A DNA stretch of 64,000 nucleotides, taken from Hofstenia miamia (lineage: Eukaryota > Xenacoelomorpha > Acoela). Under the pieces are notes generated by a model. The model had not been told where the DNA came from. It made no database searches and was given only the letters and a program-made list of their open reading frames with translations. A program made the translations under genes and the position numbers. The stretch spans positions 981,800-1,045,799 of the forward strand of contig SCFE01000109.1 in assembly GCA_004352715.1 (NCBI GenBank). The letters run 5' to 3'. This document shows, in pieces, positions 12,816-24,801 of this stretch (positions are counted from its first letter, which is position 1; every line of letters starts with the position of its first letter).

Positions 12816-13231
12816 TCTGGTTTTGCGAATGGCACGCCTGAATGGGTTTGGAATATCTTTGCACACATCAAAAATTATTTTGCGTTATTACCGAAATAAG
12901 AAATTACGCTTTTAACGAGTATTATTATCTCTCTGATTCAAACATTTGTTATTAAATTTTACCGAATAAAAGAAGTAAGTAAAGTAAACATGTAAACTAC
13001 ATTAATGTGCTATTTCCAATGTCATGTATGCTAATTAAAAAAACAAGTATGTAAACTAAATTAAGCCACATAAATAAGCAAGTCCCATACATTAACAAAA
13101 AGCAAGTATGTAAAATAAAACAAAATATTTTTGTTTGAAAATACTTATTATGACTTTTATCGAAGAAATTTAGCAATAAAATATAATTCCAAATACGTGA
13201 ATTTTTTGCATATAGAATTTCAATGATCATT

Positions 13232-13488
13232 CAATTATTATGTAATAGGTATAAAAAAATTGGCTACATTTTAAAAAATAGATTACAAACAAATGTGTTT
13301 GCAAACATTGCATATTCCAATGACGTCAGAGATACACCCCCCGCCAATATACATGGCCAATTATTTATGTAATATGTATAAAAAAATTGGCTACATTTTA
13401 AACAATAGACTGCAAACAAATGTGTTTGCCAACAAAACAGAATATATTCCAATGACGTCAGAGATACACAGACGGCTAATATAAACAA
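13232..13488. repeat. Two tandem copies of a MITE arm (about 126 bp each)
   Basis: The units start at 13232 and 13358. Each contains ATTGGCTACATTTTAAA, a run resembling AATAGATTACAAAC, and TTCCAATGACGTCAGAGATA. The same core forms both inverted arms of the element at 24789-25522. The overlapping open frames on both strands (around 13264-13488) come from this repeat and are not genes. Confidence 0.8.
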
Positions 13489-13499
13489 TTATATCATAG

Positions 13500-15551
13500 C
13501 CATTCTCGCCAAGGTCAAAAAGTCAAATATGCTACGTACTTCACTCAGTTTTATTCTACTAAGGTATCATTAGTATTACATCGAAATGACAATATAATGA
13601 GCAATTTTTTCAATCAATTATGTATTATCTGATAAACATGACACTTCTGCATTTATAATTTCATTTGATAGTCATATTTCAGTGGTGTAAGCAAGATGTT
13701 GGTGAGACAGCAAGTTCAGGTCATTGATTAATTTTATTCTCTGTTTTATCTTTTATACTTCTAGAACTGCGTAGTGAGTAAATGCATTTTTAGTTTAACA
13801 TTTTGCGAAATTAGATTTGATATAGGTACAATCATATCTGTACATAAGTACATATAGTCTATCTTGCAGCTTTTTTACAGTTCAGGAATTGTCTTAGGTT
13901 TCGTATATTTAATGAATTGTTTTCAAATCCTTCTGGTATCATTTTATATTCTGTTTCTTTGACAAATACTTTTTGTTTTCATCCAATTTAAAATCCCGAT
14001 TATGCTTTATTACAATAACCTCTAAGTTTATGAGCACTGGTTAAAGTATTTCTCACTTCCCAATGCCTTTATAATCTCAGAATTATATTATGCACTTTTT
14101 TAAAACCTTCTGAAATTTATATATTCTTCTAAGGTCTTTAATTATTACAGAAGAACTACCTGAATTGCTAAAAAATATCATTAACAGATGTCTCATCTTA
14201 ATAAAAAATTACTTTAGCTGCGGCTTCAAGAATTCTATTAATTTGAATTCATTAGATTACTTAATTGTCATCACTAGGACTATAATTGTCAAATAATTTG
14301 AAGTTGTTTCTATTTTACGGAATGCTTAGAATTGGAGTTAATCGACTGTTATTTTGCTTCTTATATACATGAAGTTTCTCCATTTCTTTATTTGGACTTG
14401 CAATCATTTCTTCAAGTGTTTTGATAAGTTAACTGTCTTAAACGAATAATTTTCTTTTAATAAAGCATCAAAATTTCGATCAACAGAATTTGAAGATAAT
14501 ATAATAAAATATTTGCTATATAATAATGCAGGAATGGACCTGTCACTTAATGCGGATGTATAGTATAAAATTGTAGGGAGAGCTCAGAGGCATCTAACTT
14601 ATGTAATATAATGACTGCAGACTATTACAATAAGGATATTAGCAGCCCTGAAACTTCATGAGTCTAACAAACATGACATGACAACAATTATTGATAATTA
14701 ATAAGTAAATAAGCATTCTCTGTTTAGTTTCTAAAAGAAAATCTCAGACTATTGTTCACTAAATTCATCCTGGCTAACTCTGAAGTGTTATCGTAAGTAA
14801 TATTGATTGGAGGTTAAAATAATTTCTTTTGAATAACAAAAATAAAAGAAAGCAAAGTTCGTGATGTCAACATGGTTAATGTTCCATCTGCTTTTCTATA
14901 TTTCAAATAACATATTTAATTGAAAATGGTGCTCTCTAATATGTCCTGAATTTGTGTTCAGCTCAATAAACTCATTTGTAGTCTCAGATATAAGCTGATA
15001 CCTAGAATTGCCCGATATTAGGGAAAGCCATAGGCATGATTTAATGACAGTGTAATAATGAGTTGAATTTCCTATATGAGTTGAAAGTTAATGTCTTTAT
15101 ACCCTATTTGTATGCCTACAACTACCCTATGCAACTCTAATATTGATTTACAAAAAACATTGGATGCTAGTAAACAAAGGTTCTGGAATTATCCATGAAC
15201 CATTATCAGAAACATTATTGAATTAGCTTAGATAAAGAACTTTCAATTGCTTAGATCTTCATTTAAATTAGCAATACACTTCAATTTAAGTAAGTATCGT
15301 TCATGATAATAGAATCAGTACCAATCGGCCTCAACCAAATCATCCTTGGTTGAAATTTTCACCCTTAATCCAAGTAAAAGTATCTCAGTTGACATTTAAC
15401 TGCTTGAGTGTTATATGGAATTGTTAATACAGTTTTAGCTTAATTTACAATGGTGCTAAATGTGATAATTTAGTATTCAAACTATGTGTATGTAAAACTC
15501 CCTACATGTTTAAATACTATATAGAACACATGTTAAAAGTTATAAATATAC
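13500..15551. other. No gene visible
   Basis: AT-rich sequence without long frames, transposon ends or splice-bounded exons that I could support. Confidence 0.5.
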
Positions 15552-18500
15552 AATACAATTATAAATATTAAAATTTCTATGGATAACAATTTGTTGTTTT
15601 CACAAATTAATCAAATCGCACTGTATGCTTTTAAGCTGCTGCGATATTGCCCTATCTGCATTGTGCCACATTATTCACACACAATTCTTAAGGCCAAGTA
15701 AAGTGAAATAATCAGTCAATGAAAGCGATCCATTTAATTTTGGTATGATCTAATAAAAATTAGCCATAAAAGTTCTGAAATGATGATAGTATTATATCTA
15801 AAAAAGATAAACATTGTTTGTTACTAAAGATAATAACTACACATTTTCAACGCATACTAGCAAAAAATAGAATAATAGTGTTCCTAAGTGTTTGGCAAAA
15901 AAAAACAATATCTTAAATAGAGTGCATTTGAATATCAAAGTCATTAACATATTTCAATGAATATTACAAAAACAGCTTGAATAAATTTCAAAATTCTTAT
16001 ATCATTTTCAGAGATCCATTTAAACATTAAGTATGTTACTCCTTGAAACAAGAAGCAACGCCTTTTAAGACATTTAATGTCAATATTTCCCTGATTATTT
16101 GACTAGACTGTTTATTATCACATGATATCTGAGACAAATTTCTGCGTCTTTCTTAAAGCAATTGCGGTTTCTTAATATTGTGAAGTTCTTATGATTGGAA
16201 GTTAGACATTTGCAGCAGCACACATTTTAAGTCGATCCCATATTTAGTTCTGGTCGAGATCAAATAGCTTTTTTCACTGTGCTGCTAGTCTCAGTTTCAT
16301 AGAGTTACTTCTGATCATGAACTTCAAGAAAATACGGAAAACAACAAATATTATCAAGTTAAATATGAAATCCAGAATTTTGCTCCTGATATCGAAATTT
16401 GTGATCTTTGATGTGACACTGCTCACGTAGAAATATTTATTACTTAATTGTATGTGCCAAGATTCCTCGCAACTGTTGTAATTTTCTGGACTACTTCGTT
16501 ACTTAGTAGAATTATTGGACTAATCTCATAATTATAGTATTATTAAGCGTCATAACTTTAACAAGGGCTTTGCCAACATTGCAATTCCTTCTCTAATGGC
16601 TGAACTGAGTTTACTGAGACTGTTAACACAACTGAGAAATAGCAAAGTAATTATGGGTTAATCAATAGATCTAGAATTAAGCCCTGGCTCTATGTAACAA
16701 ATAAATATTTACCTTAACCTGCCTATCATCCATTTTAATGAACTGTTTTTTCACATTTACAAAGAAATTTCTCCAAACCTATTAGAAAACTCGAAAATCG
16801 TAATGCATGGACAGGTCTATTGGAGAACATGCTTTAATGCAATTGTAGAATCATCACCCAGGCCAAGATGTGCATTAATTCAGACTCATTTACTGACATT
16901 GAACTACAGTTTCTTTCAAGCAGGGTAATGTCTAATTAACTTAACTTTCGTTGTCTCATGTACACTGTTTCTCTATCTTTATACTAAACTATATTTAGCA
17001 TCCATATAAGTTAAGAGTAACAAGTAACGGCCATGGTTTAGTTAACTGTATGAGAGAGACTCCAGTTAACAATGGGCCCACTGCCCGAAGCGGTATCTGA
17101 TCAAGAAGCTATCCACCAAGCTGCAACAGAGTGAGGTTCCATCCATCGATCGATCAACTCAGCTCATTCTCAAGGAACTATATTTATTAGGTGTACCCTA
17201 ACTATGTGATAATAAAGAAATGACACTATTCGACTTAATAGCTCATTCTCGTTAATGTGTAACCGAAACAATATAATTACGCAACCTTTCAGTGACACTA
17301 ACTGCTGATTATAAAAACTAGTTAATAAATAAAGCAGCAGTTCCCTACCTTACATATAGTAACAATTTAATAAAATCACTGAGTACTGACACTAGCTGCG
17401 ACGAAATAAAGAGTTAAAAGCTATCTACAGATGATAGCAGCTTCGTAACCTACGGTAAAAACTAGATGTAAAATAATATATACAAGGCCATTTTCAGTCT
17501 CGGTTTGGGTCTAATACTGTTAGTAATTTGGATCTAAAATAAGATAATTAATAACTAACATTCCTAAAGTTGGCGATCTCGCCTTATTGCGAATTTGTTA
17601 CTATATGTAGCTCCGCAAGCAATCGATAGCCAGCTAGGCAATAAGTAAAAAAACTCTTACACCTATACATAACTTAAATGTTTGATCCGATCTAGGCAAC
17701 AACCATTCTAATCCCTCGCAACAGCCTATTGATCGTTACAAACATGAAATGCCTAGCTACGCATTTTAATAAATAATCAAACCGCTAAAAGATAAGTGAG
17801 TAATAAGGATTTTATTCTCTATCAACCTTTCTTTTTACATGTTGCATATTTATAGCAAAGATTTATAAACATATTTATCATTAAACAAATACCTGTCACC
17901 AGTTTTGTGTTGCCAACGTAGAAAAAGTTCTGCGTTAATATGGCGGTGTCAAAATCGACGTGGAGCTTTATTGTCCACATGTGATTTGCCAAAAGTTAAG
18001 GTGACAAATAATTGTTTTACAAAATCATTTACAAATTCAAATCACATGACTTGGTTTTTTGTTAATTCAATCAAGTACAAAATTAATGAAATCAATTGAT
18101 GTATGATTCGATCTTAGTTTCTCTTCTGTAATTTTGTTCTTTGTTGGATTATGCTACACAATGTTGAAAATTTCTATTAAGCGTATTACTGTAGCTGAAG
18201 TTGAGGTAAATAATAAAAATTTTTCCTTGAAAATTTCTAATTTTTGAAAAAATTAAATTCTCTCCATGACTAATATTCAAGTATTTCTAAAGTTTTGAGT
18301 TCATGGAAGCAACAAAGAACTTTGACTGTTTTTTGATCAATGGAAAGATATCTCAAACCCATTGAGGAGTGCTGTGCACAAATGCAGTCTAAGGTTAATT
18401 TTCATTGCCTGTTACCTGCATCGCTGTAGAAATTATTTATGCATTTGTAGGCATTTTCACTACTTCAGCGTGTAATTTCGGTTCAATGTTATAACACTGA

Positions 18501-18994
18501 AAAATATTTGTAATACATTTCCCAAATTTTGTTGACAAAGTGAAAGCAAATTCTTAAAATCTATTTGTCAACGAATGGCGGCTTAAAGCAAATCACAATC
18601 AATAATTTGAACAACATGAATAAATATTTGTGAAATTTAATCTGTTTTTCAGGAATAATCTTTCCGATATTCTTACAACCAATCAAAATGCTTCAAAAAA
18701 ATTACTATTAATATGAGGAATTGTAGCATTCAACCACATAATGTAATGAATTCGACTAGAGCTTGCATATATGGCTGGGAAGAAGAGCTTATTTATCTTG
18801 CTACAGGGTGGTACACTCTTATATTTTCCTTCGTTGGCATTCTAACCAATATTTTAAGCTTCATCACAATTTATTCAATGAAAGTAAACAATTCAGCGAC
18901 AATATATATTCAAGGTACAGTTAACATTTGACTTTCAATTTTTGAGCTTTTTTATGGACGCTAAGTTTTCTTTGTTTTTTAAAATCTGTATTTT

Positions 18995-18998
<4 letters not shown>
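15552..18998. repeat. Duplicated block B', copy 2, with receptor exon
   Basis: This is the second copy of 5052-8499. It has the original, TA-free sequence at 15652-15715. In the first 100 bases it differs from copy 1 at three positions, whereas the remainder appears identical where compared. It ends in a TA run at 18999-19040. Confidence 0.93.
18653..18914 (+). CDS. 7TM receptor (rhodopsin class), first coding exon, copy 2
   Basis: Coding starts at ATG 18713 and encodes the N-terminus, TM1 and the start of intracellular loop 1 (NNSATIYIQ). It ends at the donor after 18914 with one base of a split codon. The exon at 25600 begins with exactly the two bases needed to complete that codon, so the phases agree. 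A direct splice would, however, omit TM2, extracellular loop 1 and the first half of TM3 (about 45-50 residues). At least one phase-1/phase-1 exon is therefore expected between 18915 and 25599. I could not find it, so it may be lost, unassembled or too diverged to see. Confidence 0.75.

Positions 18999-19040
<42 letters not shown>
18999..19040. repeat. (TA)n microsatellite at the right edge of B'
   Basis: A pure TA run follows the last shared base of B'. The corresponding place in copy 1 is the TA joint 8503-8542. Confidence 0.9.
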
Positions 19041-19042
<2 letters not shown>

Positions 19043-20186
19043 TCAAAATTCTACGCAATTTAAACTTAATTAATGCACAAATTTATAACAATTCAGAAAA
19101 TTTTTTTTTCGTTTTAACATTTTTGAAAATGCACAGTCAATACTATTTGGTAACCAAAGGCAATCATTTACAGGAGGGTTTCACATCTACTCCAGGAAGA
19201 CATGAACTCCAAAGCCCCTGGCCTACGGCCCTGTATGACACGATTATTGCATTAAGGTTAACAATGCAATTTGAGTTTGAACAGAATTGAATTAGCATTG
19301 CTGACGGACTAATGCGGATATGCATCCATGCACATATTAATAAATATATTATGCAAATTATCCAATCAAATTCAGTTTAATGCTTATAGGCCTCAATGAG
19401 GCAAAAACACTATCAGTGGCTTAAAATAAAAATAAGGCCGGATCGGGCTTGGGCCTAAAAAATCGGTCCAATTCCAACTCTGGCGTTCCATACTATTATC
19501 ATAGTATGCACCACTATATTTAGCCTAGTTTTGGTCCAATAATATTTACGCATAATTGTGGCAGAATGTATTAAATAACCGCACTTTAAATATATTTGTC
19601 AGAGGAATAGCAAACCTTTGCCATTTTGTATTTCTTTCAAAAATAGTATAATGGTTTTCAACAGCGTTGGAACCGAGCCTGATTTTTAGGGTTACTCAAG
19701 CTTGAATCCAACTTCCTACCTTGTCAATCCTGAAGTATTACGCTTTGCGACAACTACTCAGACCATGATATCAGATGATCAACTGTCTCCACTTCCTTCT
19801 TCCATAGCCTGAGCTCTCCTGTCCTCATGCTTCTTCCTTCGGTGTTTCCTGTTTATTGTTCTTTTCTGTCATTATAAGTGCTTCTATTTTCTTCTTTTTA
19901 ACATACATAACTTGTAAGGATTATAAACAGATTTGTTCTAACATGCAATTTAACTAAGTTCTGCAATAAAAAAGAAGAACCATAATTTATATTGAAAGAA
20001 ATTCAATTGATTTCAATGAATATGTCCGTAATAGAAATTTTTAGGCCCTCAGGCATGCTATCTTTATCCGGCCAAACATTTGGCTCAGCACACCAAGATA
20101 GATATATTTAGAACTGTATACCATCAGGTGTCGAATTTGCTTTTTTATTGATTTTGAATATATAATATATATAATATAGGCAATGA
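19041..20186. other. Receptor intron sequence, no gene seen
   Basis: It includes GC-richer patches around 19170-19230 and 19435-19490 that look repeat-derived. No TM2-like exon was found by eye. Confidence 0.45.
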
Positions 20187-20458
20187 CCCAGTAAACATCA
20201 AACTGTCGTAACGACGTCGTTGAACACATAATAACGGCACTAAAACAACAAACTATCAATAAAAATGCAGTTTTTAAAAAATTTATCTTCAAATTGTCCT
20301 AATACTAAAATTATTCCTATTTTTAAATATTTTTTGCTAGACCGAATTATATACCGCCACTAATCCGCACTATAAATGCCACTCAAACAATTCAAAACCA
20401 ATTAAACCCCAATACACCACAAAAACGACGTCGTTACAACAGTTTTATGTTTACTGGG
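20187..20458. mobile_element. MITE of about 272 bp with CCCAGTAAACAT ends
   Basis: The left end reads CCCAGTAAACATCAAACTGT followed by CGTAACGACGTCGTT. The right end is its near-perfect inverted complement, ending in ATGTTTACTGGG. There is no coding capacity inside. An 83-residue minus-strand frame across the left end is a by-product. I cannot assign the superfamily. Confidence 0.85.
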
Positions 20459-20929
20459 GAGTAATGCAAGTGTAATTTAATAATTTCTGTACTATTTCAG
20501 GAATATTTAAACCTCAATAAATTTAGAAATCTATTAATAGAAAGCAGATTTCAAAACCTTTGCCTGATGAATTCTAAGACATTAGGTTGAACATATCTAG
20601 TGCATCTGTTATGAAAAAATTATCAATTTCAGGGGTAGTGAATTTCTAAGAAATAGAAATTAAAGAACATAAGCATATAAATGTATGAATTTTGAAAAAA
20701 ACGCATCTTTATATGTTATGCTTTACTTAACTCCAAATGGTCTATATTATTCCTTAAACTCACAAGCTATTTTGTCCATATTCTCAAACAATTTTCTGTT
20801 AGAAAATATGAGAATTTTGGAATTTTGAGACAGCTATGGGATTGTGTCATTAGAATTATTGCTGTGTTTTAACTTCTTTCAATGGGAAATTTGATTTTTG
20901 CGAAAATTTAAAATTATTTACTGTTAACC

Positions 20930-21660
20930 ATTAACAAACTGTTTTTCCAAATTTACAAAGAATTTTCTCTAAGCCTATTTCCAAATATGAAAATTTTGGT
21001 GCATTGATAGTTCTATTGGGGAACATATTTTAATGCAATGTTAAAAATCTTTTAAAGCTTATTGCTGTGGCAGAGGTTGTTCGAATTTTCAAAAAAGATT
21101 TAAATTCTCTCCATACCTAGTGTTTATGTATTTAGAAGGTTTTGAGCCCATGAAGGCAACAAAGAATTTTGATTGTTTATTGATATGTGCAAAGATATTC
21201 CAAATCCATTGAGACGTCCTCCATCATGTGGTGTTCTCAGATTGAACACAGCATTAATAGTTTTTGAGCTATAAACGTTTAAATTTTTTTTATAGGATCA
21301 TGAACATTTTTCAAAAATCCACAGGCTTTTTAAGGTTCAGCTAACAAAGCAATCTAAGGTCTATGGCAGTAACAATTAGTCTTAGTTATTTGGTTTTATG
21401 TCAATAGCAATTATTTTCGTATGCCAAAGACTGTTAAATTGGAGCACAATATTTTAATTTTTGACCGTAAATTTATATATTCTTTGTTAGTTGTTCGATA
21501 TTTTATATAAAATTAAAATATTTTAGCTTTGGCGATATGGGATAGCGCTTCTATACTACTAGATGGGCCCGTTGATATTTCTCAAGGAAAACAATTTCTT
21601 GACTGGAGTTTTCCTAAAGCCTTTTTACTTGAACAAATCGGTAATTATGAACTAGAAATT
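20930..21660. repeat. Dispersed repeat family, longest copy in the window
   Basis: This region joins blocks that occur separately elsewhere: 20930-21050 (as 6235-6365), 21050-21240 (as 7640-7905), 21215-21345 (inverted at 12690-12815) and 21500-21610 (as 4700-4790). No transposase or reverse-transcriptase motif is visible, so it is probably a nonautonomous or heavily decayed element. Confidence 0.65.
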
Positions 21661-22015
21661 TTTTGATTAAATCATTGTTTTCAGTATAAAATATATTTTT
21701 TACATTAATTGGATTAAGTTTGCTTCACTCTTGGAAAATGCTGGTTATTTGGCAAATATATTGTTGACACATTAGTATGTCGCTCGTTATGTAAACGCAC
21801 AAGAGCTATTGTATAAATTATAAAGGTCTGAAAATGTGCAAAATTTGTTGGCCCCTCCCAATTCAACCCAACGAAACTCAAATTTTAGCAAAGGCATTTG
21901 GACCCAATCCAACTTCTAGTGAGTTTTTAATGGGCTTGATTCAAAGTTATGGCAAAATATTAATTCAAGTATGACCAAAATATAATTTTACAGCTCTTTG
22001 CCCATAGCATACATA

Positions 22016-22627
22016 CAGTCTGTTCCATAAGTCCTTACGTTTCAAATTATTACTTCATTTAAGCAATAATACAAACAGACATTATCTTATCCAATCAGAT
22101 TCTGTGCGTTGTTTATCCAATTAGAATCTGCGTGTTGTTTATTTATTTTAATGGGGACGGTACCCCACGCCCCACCCCACACTGCCCACATCACCCGACA
22201 ATTTCTGAATGACAATTTCCCCAACCAGTGGGTAGGGAAGTTCAGGCCCATCCCATTGCCTGCTCGGTCACCGGATTTAACGTCATGTGATAACGCTCTT
22301 TGGGGCATCATAAAGAAACGTGTACTGGCTGAAAAAGCAAGATCAACTCAGGATCTGAAACAGGCAATTAGGAATGCTATTGCTAACTTTAAAATGGAAT
22401 CTCTTCCAAAGATACATGCACGTACTTTTTGTCAACTACAACTTTGCATTGATATTGATGGGTTGCAAACCGACCCTTACGAATAGCCTATGTACTAGGA
22501 TTACTTTTTGATGTTAGTTTTTGTTTGTTAAATATAGATGTATTGATTATATTAATGATATTGTTTGTTTATATTATTGATTAAGTGCAGTAGTAATTTG
22601 AAACTTAGGGACTTACGGAACAGACTG
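22016..22627 (+). mobile_element. Deleted mariner/Tc1-superfamily element (612 bp)
   Basis: The terminal inverted repeats run about 45 bp (CAGTCTGTTCCATAAGTCCT at the left; the right end is the complement with a few changes). They are flanked by TA target duplications at 22014-22015 and 22628-22629. The usual element is about 1.3-1.7 kb; here the 5' half of the transposase gene is gone. A 26-bp unit containing ATCCAATCAGATTCTG is repeated in tandem at 22087-22138 at the deletion site. Confidence 0.9.
22109..22486 (+). pseudogene. Mariner-type transposase, C-terminal remnant
   Basis: This 125-residue frame preserves the end of a DDE transposase. APPH is what remains of the usual DGAPPH block, and then come FLNDNFPNQWVG, the RSPDLTSCDNALWG block carrying the third catalytic position, and a helical tail. 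The second catalytic Asp is missing because the sequence before APPH is altered. The DNA-binding half is deleted. A start codon inside the frame is incidental. It could not make an active enzyme, but together with its intact ends the element may once have been mobilised in trans. Confidence 0.85.
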
Positions 22628-23200
22628 TATACAAATATATTTGAATGTAACTACAAATTATGCGTATTTAATAGTAAAAATAGTTAAATACTGTAAAAAA
22701 TTTCATACCATACAAAAACCAAAATAATTAGACAACCAACTGATAGATCTTTTGTAGTTCTGCATCAGCCTACACTCCTTCAAAAACCCAATCATGACAC
22801 ATATTCACTTGAAACATCGACTTAAGCCATTTGCTTTGGCTATGGTTTTCTTTCTTGAAAAAAAATTATTCCCCTGAACTAACTCTAAAACAACCTTTAT
22901 TCAAACTACATAATTAAACATTTTATTACAACTAGAACTAACTCTAAAACAACCTTTATTCAAACTACATAATTAAACATTTTATTACAACTAGAAGAAA
23001 CCTAAGTATTTCGTTAAGTTTGTGTGTCATACACTTCTGACAAAATTATTTGAGGGCGATCATGTGTATTCACTCTCTATGAGAATTATGCTTAACTTAA
23101 ATAAATATTTTTTATTTCTCAGCAACTAAATTTTATATAACAATGAAAGCTCTGATATCAGTCTCGTAATTTGAATAAGGGAGAAGTAAGAAAATAGTTC
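22532..23200. repeat. Sequence duplicated across the N gap, left copy
   Basis: It repeats at 24201-24801. The length difference of 68 bases is fully explained by one extra 59-bp tandem unit and a 9-base insertion. One base near the end also differs (GAAAATAG versus GAAAGTAG). This is what two overlapping contig ends from different alleles would look like. Confidence 0.93.
22876..22993. repeat. 59-bp unit duplicated in tandem
   Basis: Units at 22876-22934 and 22935-22993 begin GAACTAACTCTAAAACAACC. The parallel sequence on the other side of the gap (24545-24603) has only one unit, so this is a length difference between two versions of the same region. Confidence 0.95.
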
Positions 23201-24200
23201 NNNNNNNNNNNNNNNNNNNNNNNNNNNNNNNNNNNNNNNNNNNNNNNNNNNNNNNNNNNNNNNNNNNNNNNNNNNNNNNNNNNNNNNNNNNNNNNNNNNN
23301 NNNNNNNNNNNNNNNNNNNNNNNNNNNNNNNNNNNNNNNNNNNNNNNNNNNNNNNNNNNNNNNNNNNNNNNNNNNNNNNNNNNNNNNNNNNNNNNNNNNN
23401 NNNNNNNNNNNNNNNNNNNNNNNNNNNNNNNNNNNNNNNNNNNNNNNNNNNNNNNNNNNNNNNNNNNNNNNNNNNNNNNNNNNNNNNNNNNNNNNNNNNN
23501 NNNNNNNNNNNNNNNNNNNNNNNNNNNNNNNNNNNNNNNNNNNNNNNNNNNNNNNNNNNNNNNNNNNNNNNNNNNNNNNNNNNNNNNNNNNNNNNNNNNN
23601 NNNNNNNNNNNNNNNNNNNNNNNNNNNNNNNNNNNNNNNNNNNNNNNNNNNNNNNNNNNNNNNNNNNNNNNNNNNNNNNNNNNNNNNNNNNNNNNNNNNN
23701 NNNNNNNNNNNNNNNNNNNNNNNNNNNNNNNNNNNNNNNNNNNNNNNNNNNNNNNNNNNNNNNNNNNNNNNNNNNNNNNNNNNNNNNNNNNNNNNNNNNN
23801 NNNNNNNNNNNNNNNNNNNNNNNNNNNNNNNNNNNNNNNNNNNNNNNNNNNNNNNNNNNNNNNNNNNNNNNNNNNNNNNNNNNNNNNNNNNNNNNNNNNN
23901 NNNNNNNNNNNNNNNNNNNNNNNNNNNNNNNNNNNNNNNNNNNNNNNNNNNNNNNNNNNNNNNNNNNNNNNNNNNNNNNNNNNNNNNNNNNNNNNNNNNN
24001 NNNNNNNNNNNNNNNNNNNNNNNNNNNNNNNNNNNNNNNNNNNNNNNNNNNNNNNNNNNNNNNNNNNNNNNNNNNNNNNNNNNNNNNNNNNNNNNNNNNN
24101 NNNNNNNNNNNNNNNNNNNNNNNNNNNNNNNNNNNNNNNNNNNNNNNNNNNNNNNNNNNNNNNNNNNNNNNNNNNNNNNNNNNNNNNNNNNNNNNNNNNN
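23201..24200. other. Assembly gap (1000 N)
   Basis: Exactly 1000 N, a common placeholder size. Both flanks contain the same 600-670 bp, so the true gap may not exist. The missing receptor exon therefore cannot be assumed to lie here. Confidence 0.95.
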
Positions 24201-24801
24201 ATATAGATGTATTGATTATATTAATGATATTGTTTGTTTATATTATTGATTAAGTGCAGTAGTAATTTGAAACTTAGGGACTTACGGAACAGACTGTATA
24301 CAAATATATTTGAATGTAACTACAAATTATGCGTATTTAATAGTAAAAATAGTTAAATACTGTAAAAAATTTCATACCATACAAAAACCAAAATAATTAG
24401 ACAACCAACTGATAGATCTTTTGTAGTTCTGCATCAGCCTACACTCCTTCAAAAACCCAATCATGACACATATTCACTTGAAACATCGACTTAAGCCATT
24501 TGCTTTGGCTATGGTTTTCTTTCTTGAAAAAAAATTATTCCCCTGAACTAACTCTAAAACAACCTTTATTCAAACTACATAATTAAACATTTTATTACAA
24601 CTAGAAGTATTTCGTTAAGTTTGTGTGTCATACACTTCTGACAAAATTATTTGAGGGCGATCATGTGTATTCACTCTCTATGAGAATTATGCTTAACTTA
24701 AATAAATATTTTTTATTTCTCAGCAACTAAATTTTATATAACAATGAAAGCTCTGATATCAGTCTCGTAATTTGAATAAGGGAGAAGTAAGAAAGTAGTT
24801 C
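24201..24801. repeat. Sequence duplicated across the N gap, right copy
   Basis: The right copy of 22532-23200 includes the end of the mariner element (inverted repeat finishing at about 24296). Confidence 0.93.

Larger units (their letters stand above)
11984..15551. other. Segment C: 3.57 kb present only between A' and B'
   Basis: Copy 1 joins A straight to B at 5051/5052, so C is either an insertion in copy 2 or a deletion in copy 1. I see no terminal inverted repeats and no target duplication at its ends, which argues against a simple transposon. It contains a TA array, two old dispersed-repeat pieces and a tandem MITE-derived repeat. From 13500 to 15551 nothing recognisable is present. 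Confidence 0.8.

Noticed and set aside
12715-12915. 66-residue frame
   Set aside because: It lies in the inverted dispersed repeat and does not stay open in the other copy.
13264-13488. 74- and 63-residue frames on both strands
   Set aside because: They are the two tandem MITE-arm units read in frame.
20041-20292. 83-residue minus-strand frame with a hydrophobic segment
   Set aside because: It crosses the left end of the MITE at 20187, so its hydrophobic part is transposon DNA.
22087-22311. Minus-strand frame opposite the mariner transposase
   Set aside because: It is the antisense shadow of the transposase remnant.
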